A DNA stretch of 64,000 nucleotides from JBAXTE01 sp037130365 (GCA_037130365.1 JBAXTE010000009.1:1-64000), one strand, 5' to 3'; counted from the first letter of the stretch, positions 34,460 to 45,356 are shown. Translations and numbers: made by a program. Notes: generated by a model from the letters alone, not told the origin.

Positions 34460-36541
34460 TTGAGCATAATAACTACTTTTTCGATATGGCTAATTTTGGG
34501 ATGCATTGCATTTAGCGGATTCCTTTCATGGTTGCTCTATTTCTATCGTCCAAACACGGATATTAAAAAAAGCATTCGATTTACTTTGGCTGGATTGCGG
34601 TTTGTGTTTTTGTTTCTGCTTACACTTTTGTTGCTTTCACCATTAGTGCTCATGAATTCAAAGCAAATTGAAAAGCCACTCATTGTTTTTGCTCAAGATA
34701 ATTCTGCTTCAATTTTGTATTCTACCGACTCCTCGTTTTATGCAAACGATTATATCTCTAAGGTTAAAAAAATATCAGAAAAATTTGATTCAAAATTTGA
34801 TTTCAGATTTATCACATTTGACCAATCGGTGCATAAAAACTCAACTATCGATTACAGTGGAAATGAGACGAATTTATCTTTGCTTTTTGATGAACTTAAA
34901 AACACCTTTGCTGGTAGAAATGTAGGTGCAATCATCCTTGCATCCGATGGAATCTTTAACAAAGGTGGAAACCCATACTACATTGCAGAAAAAATGCCTA
35001 TGCCTATTTATTCTGTGGTGATGGGTGATACCATAAAGCAGACAGATTTAGCCATTAGTGCGGTTGATTACAATAAATCTACGTTTTACAAAAATACATT
35101 TCCTGTAGAAATTTTAATCAATGCTCATAATTTGTCGTCGCAAAAAAGTACCATTACGATCTCAAACAATCAATCCACACTATTTTCGAAGGAACTTAAT
35201 ATCTCATCACAACGATATACAGAAACCGTCCGCTTTTTTATTGATGCAAATCAAAAAGGATTACAAAAATATCATATATCCCTTAAACCTGTTGAAGGGG
35301 AGTTTACGTTGAAAAATAATGAATTCGACTTTTTTGTCAATGTTCTTGATTCTCGTGATAAAATTCTAATTACATATCAAACACTTCATCCTGATATTGC
35401 GGCAATTAAACAAGCTCTCCTTTCGTCGGATATGTATCAAGTGGATGTAAAACAAGTGAATCAAATAGATAAGCCATTAAATGAATATCGGACCATTTTT
35501 GCATATCAGCTACCAGATGAGAAAAATAGTTCCGCAAATCTATTTAATAGCGCAAAACAATGGTCTATTCCAATTGTGTATGTGATTGGAAACCAATCTT
35601 TACTGCCTGAATTTAATCAGCTCAATACTGGAATTCAGATTCTGCAACAAAATAATATGACCAACGATGCTTTTCCATTGTTGAATCAAAACTTTGTTCT
35701 TTTTTCCATTCCTTCGGATGTTAAACAATATATATCCGAACTACCACCAATTACGGTTCCTTTTGGAAAATATAACCTATCTGCATCGGCAATTCCATTT
35801 TTAATGCAACGCATTGGCAATTATAATTCGTCGATGCCTCTTGTCGTTTTTAACGATCAAATGAACTCGAAAAATTGCGTAATATTGGGAGAAGGTATAT
35901 GGAAATGGCGTTTAGCATCTTATCAGATGTACAATCATCATCGCTTTTTTGATGAATTAATCACCAAAATACCTCAATATTTGGTTTCGCAAAGTGATAA
36001 TTCCAATTTTAGAGTAAAAATTCGTCAAATATTCAATCAAAATGAGCCTATAACTGCACTTGCAGAACTTTACAATCCTTCGTTAGAGCTAGATAATACT
36101 CCAGAAGTTTCTTTTTTGATTACCGACCAAAACGGCAAAGAATTTCCGTACTCATTTTCGCGCGTAAATAAAAGTTATAATATTGAGATAGGTGCTATGC
36201 CAGTAGGAGAGTACCGATGGTTAGCAAAGACTAAACTTGGAGAAAAAGCATACGAAAAACGGGGCGCTTTTGTTGTTCAAAACGTAAATTTCGAAGCCCT
36301 AAACATTACTGCTGACTTTGGCTTACTTCGCTCTTTGGCTAATATTCATGGTGGAAAAACAATTATGGCAAAAAACATTGAATCTATCACCGATGAAATT
36401 GAGAAAAACGAGAATATCAAACCTGTTTCATATCTATCTAAGTCATATACCGAGTTATCACAATCGTGGATTTATATAATTTTGTTGTTGCTAATTGGAA
36501 TTTCAGAATGGTTTATTCGTAAATATAATGGTCTATTCTAA
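34460..36541 (+). CDS. Membrane protein with VWA-like domain
   Basis: A 693-aa protein with two N-terminal membrane segments (about 5-27 and 40-62), a VWA-like domain containing DNSAS (about residue 80, matching the DxSxS metal site), a long extracytoplasmic region and a C-terminal membrane segment (about 670-688). The start is TTG at 34460; no ATG fits. Proteins with this layout occur in Bacteroidota next to Bat/aerotolerance-type genes; that context is not present here. The stop overlaps the next gene start by 1 base (TAATG), so the two are coupled. Function unknown. Confidence 0.68.
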   Translation: MSIITTFSIWLILGCIAFSGFLSWLLYFYRPNTDIKKSIRFTLAGLRFVFLFLLTLLLLSPLVLMNSKQIEKPLIVFAQDNSASILYSTDSSFYANDYISKVKKISEKFDSKFDFRFITFDQSVHKNSTIDYSGNETNLSLLFDELKNTFAGRNVGAIILASDGIFNKGGNPYYIAEKMPMPIYSVVMGDTIKQTDLAISAVDYNKSTFYKNTFPVEILINAHNLSSQKSTITISNNQSTLFSKELNISSQRYTETVRFFIDANQKGLQKYHISLKPVEGEFTLKNNEFDFFVNVLDSRDKILITYQTLHPDIAAIKQALLSSDMYQVDVKQVNQIDKPLNEYRTIFAYQLPDEKNSSANLFNSAKQWSIPIVYVIGNQSLLPEFNQLNTGIQILQQNNMTNDAFPLLNQNFVLFSIPSDVKQYISELPPITVPFGKYNLSASAIPFLMQRIGNYNSSMPLVVFNDQMNSKNCVILGEGIWKWRLASYQMYNHHRFFDELITKIPQYLVSQSDNSNFRVKIRQIFNQNEPITALAELYNPSLELDNTPEVSFLITDQNGKEFPYSFSRVNKSYNIEIGAMPVGEYRWLAKTKLGEKAYEKRGAFVVQNVNFEALNITADFGLLRSLANIHGGKTIMAKNIESITDEIEKNENIKPVSYLSKSYTELSQSWIYIILLLLIGISEWFIRKYNGLF

Positions 36542-37311
36542 TGTCAATATTTTTTATAATTTCTAAGATTTTATCCTTTTTATTTAATCCTCTTTTTTGG
36601 ATTGGATTATTGCTGATTTTTGCAATTTTCCTAAAGAATAAAGTCACTGCACGAAAATGCTTAATTGCAGTAGTTGTACTTTTCTTTCTATTTACCAACA
36701 ATTTTCTAATTGATATGATTTTAAGAGGATGGGAATCTAAAATTGTTCCTTATTCAGAATTAAAACCTTCGTATGATGTGGGAGTGGTTCTTGGTGGCGG
36801 AATGGTGAATATCGACCGTACAAATGATCGCTTAATCTTCAGAAATAATCCAGATAGATTTTTACAAGCCTTAGATTTATATAACAAAAAACGAATCAAA
36901 AAAATTCTAATTTCTAGTGGTGCTGGTTCAATGATTTTTAGAGATGTTATTGAATCTGATTTACTTAAACGCTTTTTATTAGACAATCATGTTCCTGATT
37001 CAGCAATAGTTATCGATACAAAATCTAATAACACATACGAAAACGCTAAGTTTACCAAAGATTTAATCGTCCAAAATAACTTCAAATCAGTTTTGTTAAT
37101 TACTTCGGCAACGCACATGCGAAGATCTAAAGGTTGTTTCGAAAAACAGTCAATTAGTGTGGATGTTTACCCAACAGACAAACTAGTGTCCACTTGGCGT
37201 TATGATCCAAATTACTTATTTGTCCCAAGCATAGACGCACTAGAACGTTGGATGATTTTTATTCACGAATTTACGGGATATATTGTCTATAAAACGATGG
37301 GTTATCTTTAA
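36541..37311 (+). CDS. YdcF/SanA family protein (DUF218)
   Basis: A 256-aa protein with two N-terminal membrane segments (about 5-50) followed by a DUF218 domain: DVGVVLGGGMVN (about residue 79), KILISSGAGS, then NTYENAKFTKDL and SATHMRRS. This matches the YdcF/ElyC/SanA envelope proteins that affect peptidoglycan and lipid-carrier homeostasis. The active site and substrate are not known. It shares a 1-base overlap with the preceding VWA-like gene and precedes an M48 protease gene. Confidence 0.86.
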   Translation: MSIFFIISKILSFLFNPLFWIGLLLIFAIFLKNKVTARKCLIAVVVLFFLFTNNFLIDMILRGWESKIVPYSELKPSYDVGVVLGGGMVNIDRTNDRLIFRNNPDRFLQALDLYNKKRIKKILISSGAGSMIFRDVIESDLLKRFLLDNHVPDSAIVIDTKSNNTYENAKFTKDLIVQNNFKSVLLITSATHMRRSKGCFEKQSISVDVYPTDKLVSTWRYDPNYLFVPSIDALERWMIFIHEFTGYIVYKTMGYL

Positions 37312-37354
37312 ATTTTCAATTTCTGTAATAATAATTCTTAATTCCTGATTTTTA

Positions 37355-38590
37355 ATGACTTCATCTATTTTTATATTAATTATTTCCATACTAATACTCA
37401 GCTACATATTTGATTCATGGCTTGATTACTTGAATCATGAGCATTATAAAATGCCTTTACCAAGTATTGTTGATGGATTATATACCACAGAAAAACTTAC
37501 TCAACAACAAAGTTATCACAACATAAACTATAAAGTCGATGAAATTTCATCCTTTATTTCATTTGTACTTACCCTTGCAATTTTGCTGATGGGAGTTTTG
37601 CCTTGGTTTGATGTTGTAATCAGAAGCTATACGAATTCTGCTTATTGGCAAGCTTTATTCTTTTTTATAGGAATTGGACTTGTTTTTCAATTGATTTCTC
37701 TGCCATTTTCAATCTATAGCACTTTTGTAATTGAACAAAAATTTGGATTCAATAAAATAACTCCAAAATTGTATATTCTGGATATGATAAAATCTATAGT
37801 CTTGTCACTCGTTATTGGTGGTGGATTAATGTTTCTCATTATCTGGTTTTGGCAAATTACTCAAGATTTATTTTGGTTGTATGCGTGGGGAACTTTTACT
37901 GTGTTTTCATTATTTATGATGTTGTTTTATTCCAATATTATTGTTCCGCTTTTCAATAAACAAACTCCATTACCACAAGGCGAACTTCGTACTGCAATAG
38001 AGCTGTTTGCGAATAAAGTGAATTTCGAATTGAATAATATATATATCATTGATGCTTCTAAGCGTTCTACCAAATCAAATGCATATTTTACTGGACTTGG
38101 GAAAAAGAAAAGAATTGTGCTTTACGACACATTGTTGGATCACAATACAACCGCTGAAATTGTAGCCATATTAGCACACGAAATTGGCCATTATAAGCAC
38201 AAGCATACTCTTTGGGGTTCATTAATTTCAATAGTCCAAACGGGAGTATTCCTCTATATATTTGGAATTTTTATCAATATTCCATTCTTCGCACTTTCTC
38301 TGGGTGGAGAAATCGTTTCCTTTCACATGAGTATTATCTCTTTTGGTTTGTTATTAGAGCCTATTTCTTTGATTTTAGGCATATTATCCTCAAAACTATC
38401 GCGACATTTCGAATATCAAGCAGACGATTTTGTTGTAAATCAAGGATTAGCTGGTGATTTAATTGATGCTCTAAAGAAATTATCTGTAGACAACTTGAGT
38501 AATATTAATCCGCATCCATTTTATGTATTTGTTCATTATTCACATCCACCATTACATTTACGCTTAGAAAATCTGATGAAACAAAAATAA
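37355..38590 (+). CDS. M48 family metallopeptidase (Ste24-like CAAX protease)
   Basis: A 411-aa integral membrane zinc protease. The HExxH motif is at 275-279 (AHEIGHYKH) and the third ligand region is FEYQADDF (about residue 353). Several hydrophobic segments surround the core, and the N-terminal half has the conserved DYLNHEHYKM (about 23-32) and FGFNKITPKLY (about 130). The domain order matches Ste24 (M48A) rather than HtpX, whose proteins are shorter. It probably degrades or processes membrane proteins. A bidirectional terminator follows at 38598-38629. Confidence 0.92.
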   Translation: MTSSIFILIISILILSYIFDSWLDYLNHEHYKMPLPSIVDGLYTTEKLTQQQSYHNINYKVDEISSFISFVLTLAILLMGVLPWFDVVIRSYTNSAYWQALFFFIGIGLVFQLISLPFSIYSTFVIEQKFGFNKITPKLYILDMIKSIVLSLVIGGGLMFLIIWFWQITQDLFWLYAWGTFTVFSLFMMLFYSNIIVPLFNKQTPLPQGELRTAIELFANKVNFELNNIYIIDASKRSTKSNAYFTGLGKKKRIVLYDTLLDHNTTAEIVAILAHEIGHYKHKHTLWGSLISIVQTGVFLYIFGIFINIPFFALSLGGEIVSFHMSIISFGLLLEPISLILGILSSKLSRHFEYQADDFVVNQGLAGDLIDALKKLSVDNLSNINPHPFYVFVHYSHPPLHLRLENLMKQK

Positions 38591-38597
38591 TTGCAAC

Positions 38598-38629
38598 AAA
38601 AAAGCTACAATGAAAATTGTAGCTTTTTT
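38598..38629. terminator. Bidirectional terminator between M48 and clpC genes
   Basis: AAAAAAGCTACAA (38598-38610) pairs perfectly with TTGTAGCTTTTTT (38617-38629). The A-run and T-run let it serve both converging genes. Confidence 0.9.
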
Positions 38630-38645
38630 AATCTTCACATAAAAT

Positions 38646-41186
38646 TTATTCTTTTATTGGAGGTTCAATTTTAATGATTAGTGTGTCAGCACCTTCGATA
38701 TAATCAATTAAAATGGTTGAATTTTCAACAGGTTTTGAAAGAATTATTTGTTCTGCCAATTCATCCTCAATATATTTTTGGATTGCTCTTTTCAACGGAC
38801 GAGCACCATATTGTGCATCCCAACCTCGTTCTAACAAAAAGTCTTTTGCCGGAATAGTAGTATCAATAGTGAATCCCATTAGATTAATTCGTTGGTATAA
38901 TGCAGATAGCTCAATATCAATGATTTTGTGAATATCTTCACGTTCTAAAGAGTTGAAAATTACTACATCATCAATACGATTTAAAAATTCTGGAGCAAAA
39001 GTTTTTTTCAAAGCATTTTCTAGAACACTCTGATTTTCACTTTGTAAAGAAGCAGATTTGGCTTTTGTTTGAAATCCAACTCCTTGACCAAAATCTTTCA
39101 ACTGTCGACTTCCAATATTTGAAGTCATAATAATGATTGTATTTTTAAAATCCACTTTACGTCCCAAACTATCGGTAAGTTGACCATCATCTAACACCTG
39201 CAAAAGCAAGTGGAAAACATCAGGATGTGCTTTTTCAATTTCATCTAAAAGGACAATAGAGTAGGGCTTCCGTCTAACTTTTTCTGTTAATTGTCCACCT
39301 TCTTCATACCCAACATAACCTGGAGGAGCTCCCACTAAACGAGAAACAGCAAATTTCTCCATATACTCGCTCATATCAATTCTAATCAGAGCATCTGTAT
39401 TGTCGAATAAATATTTTGATAACACTTTTGCTAAATATGTTTTCCCAACTCCAGTAGGCCCTAAAAAGACAAAGGTTCCAATGGGTTTATTTGGATCTTT
39501 TAGTCCAGCTCTATTTCTACGAATCGCCTTAACAACTTTTTTAATAGCTTCGTTTTGACCAATTACAGAATTTTGGAGCTCGATATCCATCTTCATTAAT
39601 CGATCACCTTCATTTTGAGCAATTCTTTGAACAGGAATACCAGTCATCATAGCCACAACTTCTGCAACATTATCTTCAGAGACTATCTGTCTGTTTATCT
39701 TAGAGTTATCATCCCATTTTTTATTAGCAAGTTCTAAATTTTCAGATAAAATCCGTTCATTATCTCTATAACTAGCAGCTTGCTCATACTTTTGACTTTT
39801 TATAGCATCGAGTTTTAATTGCTTAACTTCGTCAATATCTTTTTCTAACTTTAAGACCTCTTCTGGAACATTAATATTTTTTATATGAACTCTAGCTCCA
39901 GCTTCGTCAAGCGCATCAATGGCTTTGTCTGGAAGATGCCTATCGCTAATATATCTTGTTGTTAATGTAACACAAGCCTCTATTGCCTCATTTGAATATG
40001 TAACCAAATGATGATCTTCATATTTGCTTTTAATGTTATTTAATATTTCAATAGATTCTGAAATAGAAGTAGGTTCAATAAGCACTTTTTGAAAACGACG
40101 TTCTAAGGCACCGTCTTTTTCAATATATTGTCGATACTCGTTAAGTGTTGTAGAGCCAATACATTGGAGTTCGCCGCGGGCTAAGGCGGGTTTAAACATA
40201 TTTGAAGCATCTAATGAGCCTGAAGCATTACCAGCGCCTACAATCGTGTGAATTTCGTCAATAAATAATATTACATCTGGATTTTTTTCTATTTCATTCA
40301 AAACAGCTTTCATCCGTTCTTCAAATTGACCCCTATATTTAGTTCCAGCTACTAAGGAAGCTAAATCTAAAGTTATAACACGTTTGTTAAATAACGAGCG
40401 AGGAACTTTACGTTGAGTAATTCGAATTGCTAATCCTTCTGCCATTGCTGATTTACCAACACCAGGCTCTCCAATTAATATTGGATTATTTTTTTTACGT
40501 CGACTTAATATTTGTGCAATTCGCTCTAATTCATACTCCCGGCCAACAATTGGATCCAATTTTTGCTCTTCAGCCATACGTGTTAAATCTCGACCAAAAT
40601 TATCGAGGACTGGAGTTTTAGATTTTGGATCTACATTCCGCTTAGTTTTTGAATCGCCTAATATTGGATCTTCTTCCTCTTCGCCAGAACTTGATGCTTC
40701 ATTCGTGAAATCAGGTTTTGTGAAATCTGTTCGAATTTCTCCACTTTCAATTTCTTTAATGTAACTTTCAGCTACTTGATAATCAAATGAAAACCGATTT
40801 AATATTTGGGCAACCAAATTGTTTTTATCTCGTAATATTGAAAGCAGAATATGCTCAGTACCAATGACTTCTTTATTAAATTGTCGAGAAATTAAATAGG
40901 AGAGTTTTAGCACTTTTTCTACTTGTTTATTCATTGGCAAACTAGATGTTTCTTCATTTTCTTTATTGCTTTCAGAATATTTTTTTATAGCAGATTCTAT
41001 ATGCTTTTTTATTAATTTAATATCAATATCAGCAAGATTTATGGCTGTAATTGCAATCCCTGCTTCGCTTCGTATAATCCCAAGCATTAGATGCTCTACT
41101 CCAACATAATCACTACCAAGCCGTGTGGCTTCTTCACGACTAAATGATAACACATCATATGCATGTTGAGAAAATTTTGCTTCCAT
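38646..41186 (-). CDS. clpC: ATP-dependent Clp protease ATP-binding subunit ClpC
   Basis: Hsp100 unfoldase that feeds substrates to ClpP. The 846-aa protein has two Clp_N repeats (about 1-150), first AAA+ domain with Walker A GEPGVGKS (about residue 240), a UVR-type coiled linker (about 455-490: LDAIKSQKYEQAASYRDNER) and second AAA+ domain with GPTGVGKT (about 579) and Walker B VLLDEIEKAHPDVF. The UVR motif marks it as ClpC rather than ClpB or ClpA. A good promoter lies upstream on the minus strand. ClpP is not in this window. Confidence 0.95.
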   Translation of the reverse strand: MEAKFSQHAYDVLSFSREEATRLGSDYVGVEHLMLGIIRSEAGIAITAINLADIDIKLIKKHIESAIKKYSESNKENEETSSLPMNKQVEKVLKLSYLISRQFNKEVIGTEHILLSILRDKNNLVAQILNRFSFDYQVAESYIKEIESGEIRTDFTKPDFTNEASSSGEEEEDPILGDSKTKRNVDPKSKTPVLDNFGRDLTRMAEEQKLDPIVGREYELERIAQILSRRKKNNPILIGEPGVGKSAMAEGLAIRITQRKVPRSLFNKRVITLDLASLVAGTKYRGQFEERMKAVLNEIEKNPDVILFIDEIHTIVGAGNASGSLDASNMFKPALARGELQCIGSTTLNEYRQYIEKDGALERRFQKVLIEPTSISESIEILNNIKSKYEDHHLVTYSNEAIEACVTLTTRYISDRHLPDKAIDALDEAGARVHIKNINVPEEVLKLEKDIDEVKQLKLDAIKSQKYEQAASYRDNERILSENLELANKKWDDNSKINRQIVSEDNVAEVVAMMTGIPVQRIAQNEGDRLMKMDIELQNSVIGQNEAIKKVVKAIRRNRAGLKDPNKPIGTFVFLGPTGVGKTYLAKVLSKYLFDNTDALIRIDMSEYMEKFAVSRLVGAPPGYVGYEEGGQLTEKVRRKPYSIVLLDEIEKAHPDVFHLLLQVLDDGQLTDSLGRKVDFKNTIIIMTSNIGSRQLKDFGQGVGFQTKAKSASLQSENQSVLENALKKTFAPEFLNRIDDVVIFNSLEREDIHKIIDIELSALYQRINLMGFTIDTTIPAKDFLLERGWDAQYGARPLKRAIQKYIEDELAEQIILSKPVENSTILIDYIEGADTLIIKIEPPIKE

Positions 41187-41487
41187 TGTAGTCCTTTTGT
41201 TTGTTACTCGTTTTAAAATGCTGATTTATACAAAGATAATTAAAAAAACATAACTCATCAATATTATCATTATCAGATGTATTTATTTCGTCAAAATTAC
41301 TATTGATTATCATTCAATCTTTTTATTTTTTGCCATATTTTTAAACATAAAATTGTTAGTAATAAAACACAAGAAATATGATATAGTTTGATAAAAAAAT
41401 TGTAACTTCGTAAATTAATATATCAAAACTTAATACATTGATTTGTAGTTGATTAAAAAATCAATTAGATATCATTCAAACAGAAAT
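41187..41487. other. clpC-gyrA divergent intergenic region
   Basis: A 301-base AT-rich region holding the clpC promoter. For gyrA no canonical TAnnTTTG box was found; TAACTTCG at 41403 is two changes from consensus. No RNA or repeat is seen. Confidence 0.45.
41231..41261 (-). promoter_or_regulatory. Promoter of clpC
   Basis: On the minus strand TTG (41261-41259), 20-base spacer and TATCTTTG (41238-41231), 45 bases upstream of the ATG. No CIRCE-like inverted repeat was seen. Confidence 0.6.
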
Positions 41488-44124
41488 ATGGAACAAGGAG
41501 AAAAAATCGTTCAGGTAAATATCGAAAATCAGATGAAATCTGCATACATTGATTATTCAATGTCAGTAATTGTTTCTCGTGCATTACCTGATGTCCGTGA
41601 TGGATTAAAACCAGTACATCGTAGAATTTTATATGCGATGTGGGATATGGGAATTACAGCTAATAAACCATTTAAAAAATCAGCTCGTATCGTGGGTGAA
41701 GTTTTGGGTAAATATCATCCACATGGCGACACTGCAGTTTATGATTCTATGGTTAGAATGGCTCAAGTATGGTCATTGAGATACACGCTTATCGACGGTC
41801 AAGGGAACTTTGGTTCAATTGATGGTGATAGTCCTGCTGCAATGCGATATACGGAAGCTCGATTGAAAAAAATTGCCGAAGAAATGTTGGTTGATATCGA
41901 GAAAGATACCGTAAATATGCGGAAAAATTTCGACGATTCACTAGATGAACCGACTGTTCTTCCTTCAAAAATTCCGAATTTATTAGTTAATGGTGCTTCT
42001 GGAATTGCTGTAGGGATGGCTACAAATATGCCTCCTCATAATCTTCGTGAAATTATTGATGGGATTGTTGCTTACATAGACGATCGTGAGATTTCTATCG
42101 AAGAATTGATGAAATATGTTAAGGCTCCCGACTTTCCAACTGGTGGAATAATTTATGGCTATGAAGGCGTTAAAGAAGCATTTCTCACTGGTCGTGGTCG
42201 CGTTATTATGCGTGGCGAAGCAAATTTAGAAAACGAAGAACATTTAAATGGTCGCGAAAAAATTATTATCTCTTCAATTCCTTATCAAGTTAACAAATCT
42301 GAACTTGTAAAAAAAATTGCCGATTTAATTAACGATAAGAAAATTGAAGGAATTGCAGATTTAAGAGATGAATCTGACAGAAATGGAATGCGCATCGTTT
42401 TTGACTTAAAAAGGGATGCTGTTGCGAATGTCGTGCTTAACAAGTTATATCAATATACCGCATTACAATCTTCGTTTAGTGTAAATAATGTAGCCTTAGT
42501 AGATGGCAGACCATACACGTTAAATCTTAAAGACCTTATTGTACATTATGTTAGTCATCGCCACGAAATTGTGGTAAGAAGAGCAAAATTCGAACTTGCT
42601 GAAGCAGAAAGAAGAGCACACATTCTTGAAGGATTGCTAATTGCTCTTGATCATATAGATGAAGTAATTGCATTAATTAGATCTTCAAAAACGGTTGATG
42701 AAGCTCGTGAAGGTTTAATGGAACGTTTTGGTTTGTCGGAAATCCAGTCTAGAGCAATTGTAGATATGCGTCTACGTCAATTAGTTGGACTAGAACGAGA
42801 TAAACTCCAAGAAGAATACAGTAATCTACTCAAACTTATTGACTATCTAAGAAACTTATTAGATAATGAACAACTTAGAATGGAAGTCATTAAAACAGAG
42901 CTACTTGAGATTAAAGAAAAATATGGTGACGAACGTAAAACAAGAATTGAGTATTCAGCATCAGATTTTAGAATTGAAGATACCATTGCTGATGAAAGTG
43001 TTGTTATTACAATTTCTCATTTAGGTTATATTAAAAGGACACCACTCGTTGAGTATAAAGTTCAACATAGAGGTGGCAAAGGTAGTAAAGGAAGTAATTC
43101 TCGAAATGCCGATTTTATTGAGCAAATGTATGTTGCTACAAACCATAACTATCTGTTGTTCTTTACAGAAAAAGGAAAATGTTTCTGGTTAAGAGTTTTT
43201 GAAATTCCAGAGGGTTCAAAAACAAGTGTAGGGAGAGCAATTCAAAATATGATTAATATTGAGCCTGATGATAAAATCAAAGCAGTAATTAATGTGCTTA
43301 ATCTATCTGATCCTGAATATATTAATAATAACTTTGTAATACTTTGTACTGAAAAGGGTATTATCAAAAAAACATCATTAAAAGCATATTCTCGACCAAG
43401 AGTAAATGGAATTAATGCAATTACTGTCCGCGAAAATGATATTCTATTTGAAGCCAGACTGACAAATGGAAGCAATATCATTATGATGGCTTTGGAGTCT
43501 GGAAGAGCAATTCGCTTTAATGAAGCGCTTGTTCGTCCAATGGGACGGAACGCATCTGGCGTAAGAGGCATTAGAATGGCGAATGAAACAGACAAAGTTA
43601 TTGGTATGATTTGTGTCAACGATCTCGAAAGTAATGTGTTAGTAGTTTCCGAAAAGGGATATGGAAAACGTTCATTGATAGAAGATTATAGAGAAACAAA
43701 TCGCGGTGGAAAGGGCGTAAAAACAATAAATATTACCGATAAAACGGGTAAGCTCATATCCATTAAAGATGTTACTGATAATGATGATTTAATGATAATC
43801 ACCACAAATGGCATCACAATTAGATTAAGAGTGATGGATTTACGTGTAATGGGTAGAGCAACCCAAGGTGTTCGCCTTATAAATGTGAAAGATTCTGATG
43901 ATATAGCTGCTGTAGCAAAAGTAGATACAGACGTGGAACTAGATGAAGAGGTAGAATATGCTCAAGTAATCAACGAACCTTTAGAAATTGATCCAAATTT
44001 TGAAGAAGCAGAAGAAGCAGATGAAGTTGAAGATGTTGAAGATGATTTGGAAGCTACTGAAGATGAAAACGATGATGATGAAAACATTGAAGAAAAAAAG
44101 TCAAATGATGATACAGAAGTATAA
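41488..44124 (+). CDS. gyrA: DNA gyrase subunit A
   Basis: Type II topoisomerase subunit that cuts and rejoins DNA. An open frame starts at a TTG (41449), but the ATG at 41488 gives the normal N-terminus MEQGEKIVQVNIE (878 aa). The catalytic Tyr121 is in AMRYTEARL. At the quinolone region HGDTAVYD, Thr82 takes the E. coli Ser83 position and Asp86 that of Asp87. The C-terminal beta-pinwheel has the GyrA box QHRGGKGS, distinguishing it from ParC. An acidic tail of about 45 residues ends the protein. gyrB is not in the window. Confidence 0.96.
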   Translation: MEQGEKIVQVNIENQMKSAYIDYSMSVIVSRALPDVRDGLKPVHRRILYAMWDMGITANKPFKKSARIVGEVLGKYHPHGDTAVYDSMVRMAQVWSLRYTLIDGQGNFGSIDGDSPAAMRYTEARLKKIAEEMLVDIEKDTVNMRKNFDDSLDEPTVLPSKIPNLLVNGASGIAVGMATNMPPHNLREIIDGIVAYIDDREISIEELMKYVKAPDFPTGGIIYGYEGVKEAFLTGRGRVIMRGEANLENEEHLNGREKIIISSIPYQVNKSELVKKIADLINDKKIEGIADLRDESDRNGMRIVFDLKRDAVANVVLNKLYQYTALQSSFSVNNVALVDGRPYTLNLKDLIVHYVSHRHEIVVRRAKFELAEAERRAHILEGLLIALDHIDEVIALIRSSKTVDEAREGLMERFGLSEIQSRAIVDMRLRQLVGLERDKLQEEYSNLLKLIDYLRNLLDNEQLRMEVIKTELLEIKEKYGDERKTRIEYSASDFRIEDTIADESVVITISHLGYIKRTPLVEYKVQHRGGKGSKGSNSRNADFIEQMYVATNHNYLLFFTEKGKCFWLRVFEIPEGSKTSVGRAIQNMINIEPDDKIKAVINVLNLSDPEYINNNFVILCTEKGIIKKTSLKAYSRPRVNGINAITVRENDILFEARLTNGSNIIMMALESGRAIRFNEALVRPMGRNASGVRGIRMANETDKVIGMICVNDLESNVLVVSEKGYGKRSLIEDYRETNRGGKGVKTINITDKTGKLISIKDVTDNDDLMIITTNGITIRLRVMDLRVMGRATQGVRLINVKDSDDIAAVAKVDTDVELDEEVEYAQVINEPLEIDPNFEEAEEADEVEDVEDDLEATEDENDDDENIEEKKSNDDTEV

Positions 44125-44164
44125 TTAAACAAATTTTGATAATAATAAAAAAAGAAAAATTGTT

Positions 44165-45340
44165 ATGAAAAAAATCAAATTATTACTTGCAATCAGCGTA
44201 GTTGCAGGTACGCTAAGTGCGCAAAACCCAAAGGTAAATAACGCTTTTAACTATCTTCGTAAAGGAAATCTTTCTAAAGCTAAAGATGCAATAGACGAAG
44301 CAAGTGAGCATCAAGATACTAAAGATGCAGCTAAAACATGGTTCTATAAAGGCAATATTTATTTGGCAATATCAGCTTCAGCAGATCCTGAGGTTAATGG
44401 CTTAGATACTGCTGCTCTAGAAAAATCGTATGAATATTATCAAAAATCAATCACGATTGATAAAGAGATAAGTAATGATATGCTCAATATTTCTAACCCT
44501 TTTGATGGAATTAAAATGGTTGCAAATATTTGGTTTATTAAAGGTAGAAAATATTTTGACGAAAAGAATTTCTATCGTGCATATTATTGCTATAATAAAT
44601 CGTATGAATACACTAATCCAAAAGATGATAATGCGGCATATATGGCTGCTATTTGTGGAATAAATTACGATAATACGCGTGATATGAAAAAAGACACAAT
44701 TAGCTTAGCAAAAGAGACAAAATCTTATCTAGTGGGCCTTACTAATAGAGGTTTTAAAGATGAATTTATCTACAGCACATTAGCTAATTTGTATATGACA
44801 GATAAGGATACTACAAAAGCAGTAAGCGTTGCTAATAAAGCCGAAAAGCAATTTCCTGATAGCTCTAATACATTATTGTTAAAATTAAGTGTTTACTATT
44901 GGGCAGGTAAAACTGCGGATGCTAACGTATTACGTGAAACTATCAAAGGAAAATATACAAAAAACCCACTTGTGTTTTTTAATATGGGAAACATACTGGA
45001 AAAGACAAATTTTGAAGAATCAGAAAAAGCTTTTCTTATGGCTATAGATTTAAATCCTACATACTTTGATGCAATATTTAATCTAGGTGCATTATATTTT
45101 AATAAATACGTAGATATTAAGAAAAATGCTTCAAATATCAAGGATGACGCTGAGTATACAAAAGCTATCGAAAAATCTAAAGAGTATATAACAAAGGCTC
45201 GTCCTTATGTTGAAAAATGTTATGCAATGAATGCTCAAGATTATAATACCCTTTTTATGCTTAAGTTAATTTATGCCAATTCTAATGAATTAGAAAAAGT
45301 TAAAGAGATGGATGCATTATTACTGAAAATTAAAAAATAA
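44165..45340 (+). CDS. Exported TPR protein
   Basis: A 391-aa protein with a signal peptide (MKKIKLLLAISVVAGTLSAQ) followed by tetratricopeptide-like helical repeats (for example KTWFYKGNIYLAIS near 56 and NPLVFFNMGNILEKTN near 260). Likely a periplasmic scaffold. It follows gyrA by 40 bases and ends in a strong terminator. A second TPR gene (45401) with a related layout follows and may be a diverged tandem copy: both have a DTAALEKSYEYY-like early segment and SNPFDGIK/NSPKDGLD motifs. Confidence 0.8.
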   Translation: MKKIKLLLAISVVAGTLSAQNPKVNNAFNYLRKGNLSKAKDAIDEASEHQDTKDAAKTWFYKGNIYLAISASADPEVNGLDTAALEKSYEYYQKSITIDKEISNDMLNISNPFDGIKMVANIWFIKGRKYFDEKNFYRAYYCYNKSYEYTNPKDDNAAYMAAICGINYDNTRDMKKDTISLAKETKSYLVGLTNRGFKDEFIYSTLANLYMTDKDTTKAVSVANKAEKQFPDSSNTLLLKLSVYYWAGKTADANVLRETIKGKYTKNPLVFFNMGNILEKTNFEESEKAFLMAIDLNPTYFDAIFNLGALYFNKYVDIKKNASNIKDDAEYTKAIEKSKEYITKARPYVEKCYAMNAQDYNTLFMLKLIYANSNELEKVKEMDALLLKIKK

Positions 45341-45356
45341 TATTTTTCATATTTCT

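Noticed and set aside
41449..41487. Longer gyrA from a TTG at 41449
   Set aside because: The ATG at 41488 gives the normal GyrA N-terminus; the extension lacks family-like sequence.
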